From contig CAZZBJ010000001.1 of assembly GCA_964652805.1 (NCBI GenBank), forward strand, positions 1-47,762: a stretch of DNA of 47,762 bases, written 5' to 3'. Position 1 is the stretch's first letter. Each line of letters opens with the position of its first letter. The notes under the pieces are model-generated. The model saw nothing but the letters and a program-made list of their open reading frames with translations, had not been told where the DNA came from and made no database searches. A program made the translations under genes and the position numbers. Source of the stretch: Claveliimonas sp964652805. GTDB lineage: Bacteria; Bacillota; Clostridia; Lachnospirales; Lachnospiraceae. Positions 15,462-24,064 of this stretch are shown piece by piece.

Positions 15462-17432
15462 TTACAAACGCATTGCTGCATAATACGCTTCATTCGTTGC
15501 ATGGTAAATCTGTCCAACATTTTTGCAATCGCCTATCACATAGTATTCGTCTGCCATTTCACACAAAGCATCTACCTTATCATATGGAGCACGGAAGCCA
15601 AGCGCACAGACAACCGAATCCGCCTCAATCACAAATTCTTTTCCATCCTTCTCACAAAGAACACCCTCTGGAATGATTTCTTTTACTTTTGTGCTTACAT
15701 AGCTGACTGCTGCTTTTTCAATCTCCGGCATCAGACCGCCTCTGTAGAAGGAATTGACCTCCATAGCGATTGCTTCTTTCATCTCAATAACAGACACTTC
15801 CTTGCCTTCATGATGGAAAGAAACTGCTGCCTCTCCTCCAACAAGACCTCCGCCCATAATTGCAACCTTCTTACCTAGTTTCTCCGGGTGAAGCTCCGCA
15901 TCAATCGCCATGATCACATGCGGAAGATCCATCCCCTTGATCGGCGGACGCAGCTCATTAGAACCAATTGCAACGAATAATGCATCCGGATCAAACTCCT
16001 TTACATATTCCGGAGTTACTTCTGTATTGAAAACAACTTTTACTCCAGCCTCTTCTACTCTGCGAATCAGTACCTTACAGAATTTCACAATATCCTCTTT
16101 GAAGTATGGCGCTCCGGCAGGATGAAGATTTCCGCCAAGCTTATCGGATTTTTCTACCAATGTTACGTCATGGCCTCTGTTTGCAGCAGTAATCGCTGCT
16201 TCCATACCGCCGGGACCTCCTCCGGCAATCAGTACCTTTTTCACCTTCTCCGGTGCTTTTCGTCCGTATTTCTCCGGAAGCTGCTGCCCCATCGTCGGAT
16301 TGACTGTACACTTTACCGTTTCACTCTTACCAGTCTCACCAAAACATTCATAACATCTCAGGCACGGAGTAATGTCATCTGCACGACCCTCCCATGCCTT
16401 TTTCGCAAGATACGGATCCGCCAGCAAAGCACGTCCGATCTCAACGATATCTGCCTGACCGGTGGCAATGATCTCTTCCATCTGCGCCGGGTCATTTAAG
16501 GAACCAACACAGGCAACCGGAGTTTTTACATGCTTCTTAATCTCCGCTGCCAGATATACATTGACACCTCTCGGGTAGAATGCAGACGGATGGGTGCGGC
16601 AGAACATAGCCGGATCCTCATGATTTCCGCAGGAGACATTGAACAGATCCACCTTGTCATCGATCATCTGCGCAACCTTGATACAGTCCTCCATTCCCAG
16701 TCCTGCCTCTGTAAGGTCATCACCGGAAATTCTTGCTTCAATCGGGAATGTAGGTCCGACTCCCTCCCTGACGGCATCAATTGCCATCATCAAGAATCTT
16801 GCGCGGTTTTCCAGAGAGCCTCCGAATTCATCGGTCCTTTTATTTAACACCGGTGAAAGGAACTGTGAGAACAGCCATCCATGCGCAGCGTGAACCTGGA
16901 CCATGTCAAATCCGCAGTCCTTACAAAGCTTTGCACCTGTCTTATAAGACTCAACGATTTCCAGGATCATCTCCTTAGACATCTCCTGTACCTCTCCTTC
17001 AGGAGTAATCTCGTAGCTTACACCATATGCAGCCTCACAGGTATCCTGATCCCCGCCAACGCTTGCAAGTCCGCCATATTTTCCACCGTGGGAAAGCTGA
17101 ATATTGGCATAGGCTCCTGCGTTGTGAATCGCTCTTGCAGTCTGAGCCATTCCCTGTTTTACACCAAAGGAATCTAACTGCAGCTGCTTATTGTGTGATT
17201 TTCCGGTTGCGGAATGTACAATTGACTCACCATATGTCACAACACCGACACCGCCCATTGCTTTTTCTTCAAGATATGCAGTCATCTCCGGCGTAAAATG
17301 TCCCTCTGTTGTAATCATACTGGGGCTTGTAGGCGCTGCGATGATTCGGTTCTTCATTCTGATATTTCCGATACGGATCGGAGAAAACAAATGAGGATAC
17401 TTTTCCTTCCCTTTACAAGTTCTTGCACTCAT
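15462..17432 (-). CDS. NADH:flavin oxidoreductase, old yellow enzyme / 2,4-dienoyl-CoA reductase family
   Basis: A 656-residue multidomain reductase. The N-terminal FMN barrel (about 10-350) contains QLSHGGKYG and VHAAHGWLFSQFLSPVLNKRTDEFGGSLENRARF. A four-cysteine [4Fe-4S] motif (CLRCYEC...KCTVNP) follows near 360, then an FAD/NAD(P) domain with AGGGPGGMEAA and a second nucleotide motif GGGLVGGEAA. Relatives reduce activated C=C bonds in dienoyl-CoA, bile acid intermediates (BaiCD/BaiH), isoflavones or enoates, or demethylate amines. The ATG at 17432 is chosen for AGGAGG six bases upstream; the frame opens 17 codons earlier. Thirteen bases separate it from the upstream dehydrogenase gene. 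Confidence 0.92.
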   Translation of the reverse strand: MSARTCKGKEKYPHLFSPIRIGNIRMKNRIIAAPTSPSMITTEGHFTPEMTAYLEEKAMGGVGVVTYGESIVHSATGKSHNKQLQLDSFGVKQGMAQTARAIHNAGAYANIQLSHGGKYGGLASVGGDQDTCEAAYGVSYEITPEGEVQEMSKEMILEIVESYKTGAKLCKDCGFDMVQVHAAHGWLFSQFLSPVLNKRTDEFGGSLENRARFLMMAIDAVREGVGPTFPIEARISGDDLTEAGLGMEDCIKVAQMIDDKVDLFNVSCGNHEDPAMFCRTHPSAFYPRGVNVYLAAEIKKHVKTPVACVGSLNDPAQMEEIIATGQADIVEIGRALLADPYLAKKAWEGRADDITPCLRCYECFGETGKSETVKCTVNPTMGQQLPEKYGRKAPEKVKKVLIAGGGPGGMEAAITAANRGHDVTLVEKSDKLGGNLHPAGAPYFKEDIVKFCKVLIRRVEEAGVKVVFNTEVTPEYVKEFDPDALFVAIGSNELRPPIKGMDLPHVIMAIDAELHPEKLGKKVAIMGGGLVGGEAAVSFHHEGKEVSVIEMKEAIAMEVNSFYRGGLMPEIEKAAVSYVSTKVKEIIPEGVLCEKDGKEFVIEADSVVCALGFRAPYDKVDALCEMADEYYVIGDCKNVGQIYHATNEAYYAAMRL

Positions 17433-17445
17433 CACAAACCTCCTC

Positions 17446-18501
17446 TTATTTGCGAACCTTCCAGATATATTTTCTCGGTTCACCCTTCAAATATGCTGTA
17501 ACTTCTTCACCCATCATTGTTCCTGACCATCCGTCAACATCTGTTGTAAGTCCTGCCATATGAGGGGTACATACAACGTTTCTCATAGAGAGAAGCGGAT
17601 TGTTTGCCGGAACCGGCTCCTCCCAGTAAACATCGATCGCTGCACCGGCAATCTGTTTGTTCTGAAGCGCTTCGATAAAGTCCCTCTGATCAATGACATA
17701 TGCTCTTGCTGTATTGATCACATATGCTGTTGGCTTCATCCTGCTGAACCAGTCCTTATTCACAATTGCCTTGCAGGATGGGATAGTTGGCAGATGAACG
17801 GAAAGAATATCGCACTCTGAGAGCATCTCATCAAGTTCCACTTTTTCAGCGCCGTCCGCTGTCATCCTCTCTTCCGGACAGAACGGATCATATGCAAGAA
17901 TTTCCATTCCAAAAGCCTTTGCCCTTACGGCAACCTCACGTCCGATCGCGCCATATCCTGCAATACCAAGTTTCTTTCCGTAAAGCTCAAATCCATAACC
18001 ATAATCAGAGAAAGGATGTTTCTCATCAAGCGGTCCAAAGGTTACATTCGGAACGATCTCAACATCGTAAATATTTTCCTTCGCAGGTCCTGTATGCTCT
18101 CCTTTGTTAAGACCGATCGCTGACATGACCATTCTTCTTGTAGATGCGATCATAAGTCCTATCGTATACTCTGCCACAGCTACACGGTTTCTTCCCGGTG
18201 TATAGGAAAGTTCCAGGCCAGCCTCTTTGATTGCGTCATGATCTACCGTTGCAGGTGTTCCCTTTGCAACACCCATGAATTTCATTCCTGACTCAGCCCA
18301 TGCCTTGATCGTCTCCGCTCCGGCATACTCATCTCCCAGAACAACCAGCTCATGTCCCATACATTCTTCTCTTGTCATATCCTCTGTAACGTTACCTTTC
18401 CCATGTTTTAATTCTCCGCAGATCGTAACCTCACACTGTTCATTGATAAATGACATATATTTCTCCGGAATGGATGTGCAAAGAGCCATTTTCTTTTTCA
18501 T
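17446..18501 (-). CDS. D-isomer-specific 2-hydroxyacid dehydrogenase family protein
   Basis: A 351-residue NAD(P)-dependent dehydrogenase that should interconvert a 2-oxo acid and a D-2-hydroxy acid. The nucleotide motif GYGAIGREVA is near residue 185. The catalytic triad is visible: Arg in NTARAYVID, Glu in WEEPVP and His in CTPHMAG. GGAGG eight bases before the ATG supports the start. It is tightly packed between the iron alcohol dehydrogenase and the flavin reductase genes. Relatives with a similar C-terminus often sit beside FGGY kinases and class II aldolases in sugar-acid gene clusters, which fits this regulon; that point is from general knowledge. Confidence 0.92.
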   Translation of the reverse strand: MKKKMALCTSIPEKYMSFINEQCEVTICGELKHGKGNVTEDMTREECMGHELVVLGDEYAGAETIKAWAESGMKFMGVAKGTPATVDHDAIKEAGLELSYTPGRNRVAVAEYTIGLMIASTRRMVMSAIGLNKGEHTGPAKENIYDVEIVPNVTFGPLDEKHPFSDYGYGFELYGKKLGIAGYGAIGREVAVRAKAFGMEILAYDPFCPEERMTADGAEKVELDEMLSECDILSVHLPTIPSCKAIVNKDWFSRMKPTAYVINTARAYVIDQRDFIEALQNKQIAGAAIDVYWEEPVPANNPLLSMRNVVCTPHMAGLTTDVDGWSGTMMGEEVTAYLKGEPRKYIWKVRK

Positions 18502-18527
18502 TTTCGTTTCCTCCGTTTCGTAATTTT

Positions 18528-19673
18528 CTAATATGCTTTTTCAAGAATTGCAAGAACGTCCTCTTTTGTGACATTCTGACGCGGGTTAAAACCAAGAACA
18601 GGCTCTTTTAATACATCCTCTGCCAACATATCAAAGTCTTTTCTGTCAATCCCCTGCTCAGACAGCGTTTTGATCTTTAATTCCTTAATCAATTTCTTAA
18701 GCTCATCTGCAAGTAAATATTTATCCTCTTCGATGCTGCCGCTTACCGGAAGATCTATTGCCTTCGCAAGCTCAACCATCTTCTCCGGGCAGCTGTCTGC
18801 GTTATACTCCATAACATACGGAAGAACCGTAGCATTCGCCATACCATGTGCCAGTCCGAAATGAGCACTCAGCGTATGTGCAATGCCGTGTACCAGTCCG
18901 AGATTTGCATTCGAAAAACCAAAGCCCGTAATGATACATCCGAGCATCATCTGTTCTCTTGCCTCCATGTCAGATCCGTCTTTCACTACTCTTGCTATGT
19001 TACTGTGAAGAATCTGAAGACCTTTAAGAGAATGATATTCGGTCAATGGAGTCGCCATATTGGAAATATAGCTCTCTACTGCATGCGTAATCGCATCCAT
19101 TCCGGTTGCCGCGGTAACACCCGCAGGAGCTGTCTTTGTAAACTCCGGATCGGCGATCACATCGGATGCAACAATCTTGTTGTCAATCACAACATATTTG
19201 ATTACCTTTTCTGTATCAATTAACGCGCTGACATTTGTGATCTCACTGGATGTCCCTGCCGTAGTCGGAACAGCGATCAATGGAAGACATGGGTTCTTCA
19301 CCATATTCATTCCGCCATACTCACTGATCGTTCCCGGATTGGTCATCAATACATTGATTGCCTTTGCCGTATCGATACTGCTTCCGCCTCCGACTGCCAC
19401 GAAACCGTCAACTTCTGCCTTTCTCGCAATAGCGGCCGCCTTTTCAACAACCTCATTTGTTGGATTCGGAATTACCTCATCAAAAATAGTAACGTTTACT
19501 TCTGCCTTCTTTACCTGATCTAATACTTTCTCTGCGATACCTGCTGCTTTTACGCCGCCGTCATATACTACCATCAGATTTTTAATTTCATATCCACTTA
19601 AAAGTTCCGGAAGCTTTTCCACCGCTCCTCTTCCAAATGTAATATTACTCTTTACAAAAAAATCGAAACTCAT
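18528..19673 (-). CDS. iron-containing alcohol dehydrogenase
   Basis: A 381-residue group III alcohol dehydrogenase. It has the NAD(P) motif VGGGSSIDTAK, the PTTAGTSSEIT stretch and the metal ligands in GMDAITHAVESY and GLVHGIAHTLSAHFGLAHGMANA. These enzymes reduce aldehydes or oxidise alcohols, diols and lactaldehyde. It is the first gene of the second segment of the array and has its own promoter with the shared regulon operator 56 bases upstream. AGAAGGAGG before the ATG supports the start. An aldehyde released by the class II aldolase is a reasonable substrate guess. Confidence 0.94.
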   Translation of the reverse strand: MSFDFFVKSNITFGRGAVEKLPELLSGYEIKNLMVVYDGGVKAAGIAEKVLDQVKKAEVNVTIFDEVIPNPTNEVVEKAAAIARKAEVDGFVAVGGGSSIDTAKAINVLMTNPGTISEYGGMNMVKNPCLPLIAVPTTAGTSSEITNVSALIDTEKVIKYVVIDNKIVASDVIADPEFTKTAPAGVTAATGMDAITHAVESYISNMATPLTEYHSLKGLQILHSNIARVVKDGSDMEAREQMMLGCIITGFGFSNANLGLVHGIAHTLSAHFGLAHGMANATVLPYVMEYNADSCPEKMVELAKAIDLPVSGSIEEDKYLLADELKKLIKELKIKTLSEQGIDRKDFDMLAEDVLKEPVLGFNPRQNVTKEDVLAILEKAY

Positions 19674-19728
19674 ATGCTCCTCCTTCTGTAATAATGGATT
19701 CCATTTCCTTTTGCCTTTCTTGTATTAA

Positions 19729-19785
19729 ATGATATCCGTAATATACCTTTTTCTCCAATTGCCTTTTTCCTTTTCAATTAGGAAA
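19729..19785 (-). promoter_or_regulatory. regulon operator and promoter of the iron alcohol dehydrogenase operon
   Basis: Inverted repeat TTTCCT-N8-AGGAAA at 19766-19785. On the minus strand, exactly eight bases later, lies a weak -35 TGGAGA (19757-19752), then a 17-base spacer and -10 TATCAT (19734-19729). The same geometry recurs at 27036-27055, 37403-37422 and 41551-41570. The operator would be centred near -53, a position suited to an activator. Confidence 0.75.
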
Positions 19786-19813
19786 TCAGCGGGCCGTGAA
19801 TGGCAGCAGGAAC

Positions 19814-20968
19814 TCATTTTTTCCTCGCGTTATAGATTCCTGCCAGTACGGATATAAGTGTAATTCCAACCGCCGAGATCAGGAAAATGTTGTTTGTTGT
19901 CACCTGTCCAAACAGAACCTCTGATGCTTTATTTAAAACGACCGGAGACAACGTCTGTCCTATACAGTTGCCGCAGGTAAACCATGCTGCTGCCATTGCG
20001 GCTGCGGCTGGAGCAACAGCGTTGGAAACCGCTACCATCCCTGTCGGTATGAATACCCCCTGAGAAATTCCGCAGAAAAATGCCCCGACAACTAAGAGCA
20101 GCATATTTGACGGCGCCAGAGATATCAGGAGAGCTCCAATTGCAAAACTAAGCATTGCGCATGACATGGTCATCTTCTTTGTAATCCTGGTAACAGAACC
20201 CAACACTAATCCTGCCGCAATCTGTACTGCTGAGAATACTCCTGTAAGGATTCCGGATGCAGATGTATCCCCGGCCAGCTCCCCGGACAAGTGCATTGCA
20301 ATATTCGTATTGAATGTGATCAGGAAGAAAAACTCCATCATACAGAAAAAGGACAGAATAAATACGTCTTTATTCATATGTATATCTTCCTTGTTTTCCG
20401 ACTTCACGACACCCGTCTCCGGCAAAAACAGAAACAGAAGAATAAATGCCGCAAGACCAATCACATTCAGATAATATGCATTGCGAAAATCATTTTTCGC
20501 TATCCATCCGGCAACCGTTGTGACAAATACCATTCCTGCCCCTACACTTGCTCCCTGAATTCCCATCACGGAGACTCTTTCATCACCCTCAAAAAATTCT
20601 GCGACAACCGCCGTATTTAACGTGGTCGCCACGCCCATGGTAATTCCATAGATGGCCCTTGAAATAAAAAGCAGCGCAAAGCTATCGGCAAGCAATGGGG
20701 CAAATCCGCTAATCAGCGCAACAAGACCGGAAAATAACAGCAGCCTTTTCTTACTTATGATCATAACCAGCCTGCCGGATGCCAGCGCAATGACCATAGA
20801 GACAAGGGAAGGCACTGTCACCAGCATCTGTACATAGTTGACATTCACCGTATCAAAATGATCTGCAATCTGCCCGAGAACAGGGCTTACACAGAACTGA
20901 AGCCCCTGCAGAAAGGAAATGCAGACAATGGAAATAATAATTTTATATTTTTTCACTTCTCTACTCAT
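19814..20968 (-). CDS. major facilitator superfamily transporter
   Basis: A 384-residue MFS protein with about twelve membrane helices. The loop SGRLVMIISKKRLLLFSG after helix 2 matches the MFS signature, and FISRAIYGITMGVATTLN resembles the helix 4 pattern of drug/metabolite antiporters. The ATG at 20968 overlaps the last codons of the butyrate kinase gene by eight bases (ATGAGTAG), and GGGGG lies ten bases upstream; a TTG three codons earlier is less likely. Translational coupling to butyrate kinase suggests a role in substrate uptake or product export of the pathway. Confidence 0.87.
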   Translation of the reverse strand: MSREVKKYKIIISIVCISFLQGLQFCVSPVLGQIADHFDTVNVNYVQMLVTVPSLVSMVIALASGRLVMIISKKRLLLFSGLVALISGFAPLLADSFALLFISRAIYGITMGVATTLNTAVVAEFFEGDERVSVMGIQGASVGAGMVFVTTVAGWIAKNDFRNAYYLNVIGLAAFILLFLFLPETGVVKSENKEDIHMNKDVFILSFFCMMEFFFLITFNTNIAMHLSGELAGDTSASGILTGVFSAVQIAAGLVLGSVTRITKKMTMSCAMLSFAIGALLISLAPSNMLLLVVGAFFCGISQGVFIPTGMVAVSNAVAPAAAAMAAAWFTCGNCIGQTLSPVVLNKASEVLFGQVTTNNIFLISAVGITLISVLAGIYNARKK

Positions 20969-22067
20969 CGAACGCAAACCCCCGGAAACAGCATTCTCCT
21001 GTATACTTCTTTACCTTTTCTTTCCCATCAAGTACGCGAACTGCCCCTGCCGCCATAGCTTCCATCTCAAACTCGCCCGGATAAGCGCTTACAGGAGCGA
21101 TCCACTCACAGGTCTCCGTAATCTGATTCACCAGATTCTTACTGTGAACCATGCCTCCGCCCAGGAGGATTCCGTCAACCTTTCCGTGCAGAACTGCCGC
21201 CATGGAACCAATACATTTCTCAATTTGGTAAATCATTGTATTCCACAGCATCTCTGCATATTGGTCGCCGTTTGCAGCACGTTCTGTAAGTTCAATCGCA
21301 TCTGAGATACCCAGATGGCTTACAAAGCCGCCGCTTCTGGTGCAAAGCTGTTTCACTGTCTTGATATCTTTATCCTCTGCATACTTCAAGAGATCCGCAA
21401 CTGCTACACTGCCGCATCTTGTTGGCGCCATAGGTCCCTCACCGCCTACGATGTCAAACCCGTCTACCATCCTTCCCGCGCGATGGGCGGATATGGAGAT
21501 TCCTCCTCCGATGTGACAAACAATGAAATTACATTCTTCATACCGCTTTCCCATACTTTCCGCATGACGGATCGCGGTTTCTTTCAGATTCAGCGCATGA
21601 AGATGCACACCTCTGTAAACGCCCTTAATACCGGTCATTCTGGCAAGATCCTGAAGTTCATCTACATCGGGAGGATTAACCGTAAATGCTTTCGCCTGAT
21701 ATTTCTGTGCAAATTCATATGCAATGCCGGGTCCTAATCCAGCCGGATGGATCACACCGTTTTTGGCATTGATGGAATGATCCAAAACAAGATCATCAAT
21801 CGCATATGTACCGCCTTCCATGGCGAGCAGCCCGCCTCCGCGTCCGACACAGGCATCCATTCCTTCCAGGTCAACCTGATTCTCTTCTAACAATTGTTCA
21901 ATTGTAGATTTTCTGTACTCAAGCTGTTCCGACAAAGTCTTGTATTTGGACAGCACCTTCGCATCGTGGCTTACATTTGCCGAAAACAGAGTTTTTTCTC
22001 CCTGAAACAACGCAATTTTCGTAGAGGTTGAACCGGGATTGACCGTAAATACTTTATAATCACTCAT
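20961..22067 (-). CDS. buk: butyrate kinase (acetate/propionate/butyrate kinase family)
   Basis: A 368-residue acyl kinase that makes ATP and a carboxylate from an acyl phosphate. The N-terminal phosphate-binding VNPGSTSTKIALF (about 9-21), the GRGGGLLAMEGGTY segment near residue 77, HIGGGISISAHRAGRMVDG and LLGGGMVHS all match butyrate kinases. Length fits Buk rather than the longer acetate kinase. It forms the last step of an acyl-CoA to acyl phosphate to acid sequence with the phosphate acyltransferase two genes upstream. AAGGAG eight bases upstream supports the ATG. The acyl chain used cannot be told from sequence: branched or hydroxylated acids are possible. Confidence 0.92.
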   Translation of the reverse strand: MSDYKVFTVNPGSTSTKIALFQGEKTLFSANVSHDAKVLSKYKTLSEQLEYRKSTIEQLLEENQVDLEGMDACVGRGGGLLAMEGGTYAIDDLVLDHSINAKNGVIHPAGLGPGIAYEFAQKYQAKAFTVNPPDVDELQDLARMTGIKGVYRGVHLHALNLKETAIRHAESMGKRYEECNFIVCHIGGGISISAHRAGRMVDGFDIVGGEGPMAPTRCGSVAVADLLKYAEDKDIKTVKQLCTRSGGFVSHLGISDAIELTERAANGDQYAEMLWNTMIYQIEKCIGSMAAVLHGKVDGILLGGGMVHSKNLVNQITETCEWIAPVSAYPGEFEMEAMAAGAVRVLDGKEKVKKYTGECCFRGFAFDE

Positions 22068-22105
22068 CTCATTGTCTCCTTATCTCACTTATTTTTTCCT
22101 GCCTG

Positions 22106-22492
22106 CTAAGCATCTGACTCTGCAATCACAATTGCTCCTGCATAATCCTTTTCATGGGTCACAGATACAAGCAGCCTTTTTACCCCGGCTTCTTCCATCA
22201 GTTCTTTCAGCACAGGGGTATCCGTTACATAGGGGGAACCATCCTCATGATTTAATGTTTCCACTATGCGAAGATCAAAGATTTTTTCTTTCGTCAAATG
22301 TGCGAATGCTTTAAAAGCCGCCTCCTTGACTGCAAACCGGGAGGCAAGATACGCAAAAGGATCCGCAGCATTTCGGGAGGCTTCCCGTTCCTTCTTAGAA
22401 AATGTCTTTATAAGAAACGCTTCTCCAACATCCTCTGCCAGACGTTTTACTTCTTTTATTTCTGTCAGATCCATTCCGACTCCGAGTACCAT
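22106..22492 (-). CDS. acpS: holo-[acyl-carrier-protein] synthase
   Basis: A 128-residue AcpS-type phosphopantetheinyl transferase, which moves the 4'-phosphopantetheine arm of CoA onto a serine of an acyl carrier protein. GVGMDLTEI carries the magnesium-binding Asp8, and SRFAVKEAAFKAF carries the second acidic ligand and lysine. Length is canonical. AGGAGG precedes the ATG. Its presence inside a catabolic-looking operon, four genes downstream of an ACP gene, strongly suggests a dedicated pair rather than the housekeeping fatty acid system. Whether the genome carries another acpS is not visible here. Confidence 0.92.
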   Translation of the reverse strand: MVLGVGMDLTEIKEVKRLAEDVGEAFLIKTFSKKEREASRNAADPFAYLASRFAVKEAAFKAFAHLTKEKIFDLRIVETLNHEDGSPYVTDTPVLKELMEEAGVKRLLVSVTHEKDYAGAIVIAESDA

Positions 22493-22525
22493 AACCTCTG
22501 CCTCCTCTATTTTCTCAACTGAATT

Positions 22526-23536
22526 TTATTTGTTCTTCTCTGCCGCCGCGCGAATGACCAGCATCGCTACATTTCCCAGCATCTCGTCAACCGGAGCGCT
22601 TCTGGAGAAATCGCAGACCGGTTTGGCAAAGCCCTGAAGAACAGGACCATATGCATTTGCCTTGCCGAAAATCTGAATCAGCTTCACTCCGATATTTCCG
22701 GCATGAAGATTCGGGAAGATCAGAACATTTGCCTTTCCTGCCACTTCGCTCTCACGCTTTACCTTATGCTCTGCGACCTTTGGGATAATTGCAGAATCGA
22801 GCTGGAACTCCCCATCACATTTAATTTCCGGGCGAAGCTCATGTACGATCTTCACAGCCTCTCTCACCACATCAATGGATTCATGCTCCGCGCTTCCGGT
22901 TGTTGAAAAGGCAAGCATCGCAACTCTTGGCTCCCACCCAAGAAGGTTTCTGACTGTATCTGCTGATGAAACAGCAATTCCTGCCAGCTCTTCTGCATTC
23001 GGCTGTGCGGTAACTGCACAATCGGCAAGTGCCAGCATCTGACCCTGCGGTCCTTCAAATCCCGGAATATCAGCAAAGCCAAGACTTGACGGGCTTACTA
23101 CACCTTCCGCGAATCCTACGCCCTGCATCGCTTCCATTGTGACATCTCCGGTAGAATATTCTTTTCCGGCAGCCACGCAATCAACATAGTCCATATTCAA
23201 AAGGAACATTCCGCAGCGTACCGGGTCAACGGTAAGCTTCTTGAGTGTCGGTTTCTTCCGTTTTCCTTCATGTGCTGCAACAAATTCTTCCGCAAATGCA
23301 TCCATTGCATCCATATCTGTGTTATCAAAATATTCAAATCCTTCTGTGGATACTCCATTCTCAACCGCAAGTTTCTCTGTATTTTCCCTGCTTCCGATCA
23401 GAACCGGAGTTCCAATCTCCGTGCGGACAACCTCAGCTGCCGTTTTTAAAATATCAACACTGTATGACTCCGGAAAGCAGATTCTCTGCGGCGTATTTTT
23501 CGCTCTCTCTACCATTCCTGCAATAAACTCATTCAT
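22526..23536 (-). CDS. phosphate acyltransferase (Pta/Ptb family)
   Basis: A 336-residue phosphotransacylase that converts acyl-CoA and phosphate to acyl phosphate. The pattern is of the phosphate acetyl/butyryltransferase family: ICFPESYSVDILKTAAEV at the start, FADCAVT-type LADCAVTAQPNAEELAGIAVSSADTVR, EPRVAMLAFSTTGS, GEFQLDSAIIPKVAEHK, and AGKANVLIFPNLHAGNIGVKLIQIFGKANAYGPVLQGFAKPVCDFSR. The last block is close to acetyltransferase-type Pta. It lies two genes upstream of butyrate kinase, so together they can recover ATP from a thioester. Start supported by AAGGAG. A strong hairpin separates it from the upstream DUF35 gene. Confidence 0.92.
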   Translation of the reverse strand: MNEFIAGMVERAKNTPQRICFPESYSVDILKTAAEVVRTEIGTPVLIGSRENTEKLAVENGVSTEGFEYFDNTDMDAMDAFAEEFVAAHEGKRKKPTLKKLTVDPVRCGMFLLNMDYVDCVAAGKEYSTGDVTMEAMQGVGFAEGVVSPSSLGFADIPGFEGPQGQMLALADCAVTAQPNAEELAGIAVSSADTVRNLLGWEPRVAMLAFSTTGSAEHESIDVVREAVKIVHELRPEIKCDGEFQLDSAIIPKVAEHKVKRESEVAGKANVLIFPNLHAGNIGVKLIQIFGKANAYGPVLQGFAKPVCDFSRSAPVDEMLGNVAMLVIRAAAEKNK

Positions 23537-23556
23537 TTTCTTTCTCTCCTTAAAAT

Positions 23557-23585
23557 GAAAGCTCCGATTATTGTTCGGAGCTTTC
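23557..23585 (-). terminator. intra-operon hairpin, possible attenuator or processing site
   Basis: Perfect 11-base arms, GAAAGCTCCGA (23557-23567) and TCGGAGCTTTC (23575-23585), with a 7-base loop, lie between the DUF35 gene stop and the phosphate acyltransferase start. On the minus strand only ATTTTAAGG follows, a weak tail, so it should be a partial terminator or an RNA stability element rather than a full stop. Confidence 0.55.
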
Positions 23586-23605
23586 CTTTCATATCTTATC
23601 GTTTC

Positions 23606-24052
23606 TTAGTCCTCGTCCAGTTCAAAAAACAGAGTGGTATATCTTCCCATGTCATAAAATACCGGACGTACACGTACCGGAAGCTGATCCTGAATCTGTC
23701 TTGCTTTCTTCCTGGTCACTCCAAGAATCACTGCATTCATGGATACACCCTCATCAAATTCAACTTCTCCGCATACATATTTCAGATTTCTGTCTTCAAG
23801 TTCAAGTCTTGCATTCAGGACGCCTGTAAATACAAAGCTTTTCAGAACGCCTGTTCCTTTGAGCGTTGTCCATTCTGTCTCATGATATCCGCATGTATTA
23901 CATGCATGGTGCGGCGGGAATTCGACAGCGCCACATTCCGTACATTTTCTGGCATAGATAACGCCTTCTTTCAATCCATTCCAGAACTTCTCTACCACAT
24001 GTTCTCTGTTCCAGAAATCTTCTGTCTTTACTGTTATTTTTTCTGTACTCAT
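23606..24052 (-). CDS. Zn-ribbon OB-fold protein (DUF35 family), thiolase partner
   Basis: A 148-residue protein with an N-terminal rubredoxin-like zinc ribbon (CTECGAVEFPPHHACNTCG, four cysteines in two CxxC pairs) and an OB-fold (GTGVLKSFVFTGVL through CGEVEFDEGVSMNAVILG). DUF35 proteins form complexes with SCP2-type thiolases, HMG-CoA synthase, the PhlABC acyltransferase or steroid aldolases, where they shape a CoA or substrate channel. It follows the thiolase gene by 12 bases, the usual order. The second ATG (24052) is preferred because AGGAGG is seven bases upstream; the first ATG is too close to it. Confidence 0.93.
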   Translation of the reverse strand: MSTEKITVKTEDFWNREHVVEKFWNGLKEGVIYARKCTECGAVEFPPHHACNTCGYHETEWTTLKGTGVLKSFVFTGVLNARLELEDRNLKYVCGEVEFDEGVSMNAVILGVTRKKARQIQDQLPVRVRPVFYDMGRYTTLFFELDED

Positions 24053-24064
24053 GACCATACCTCC

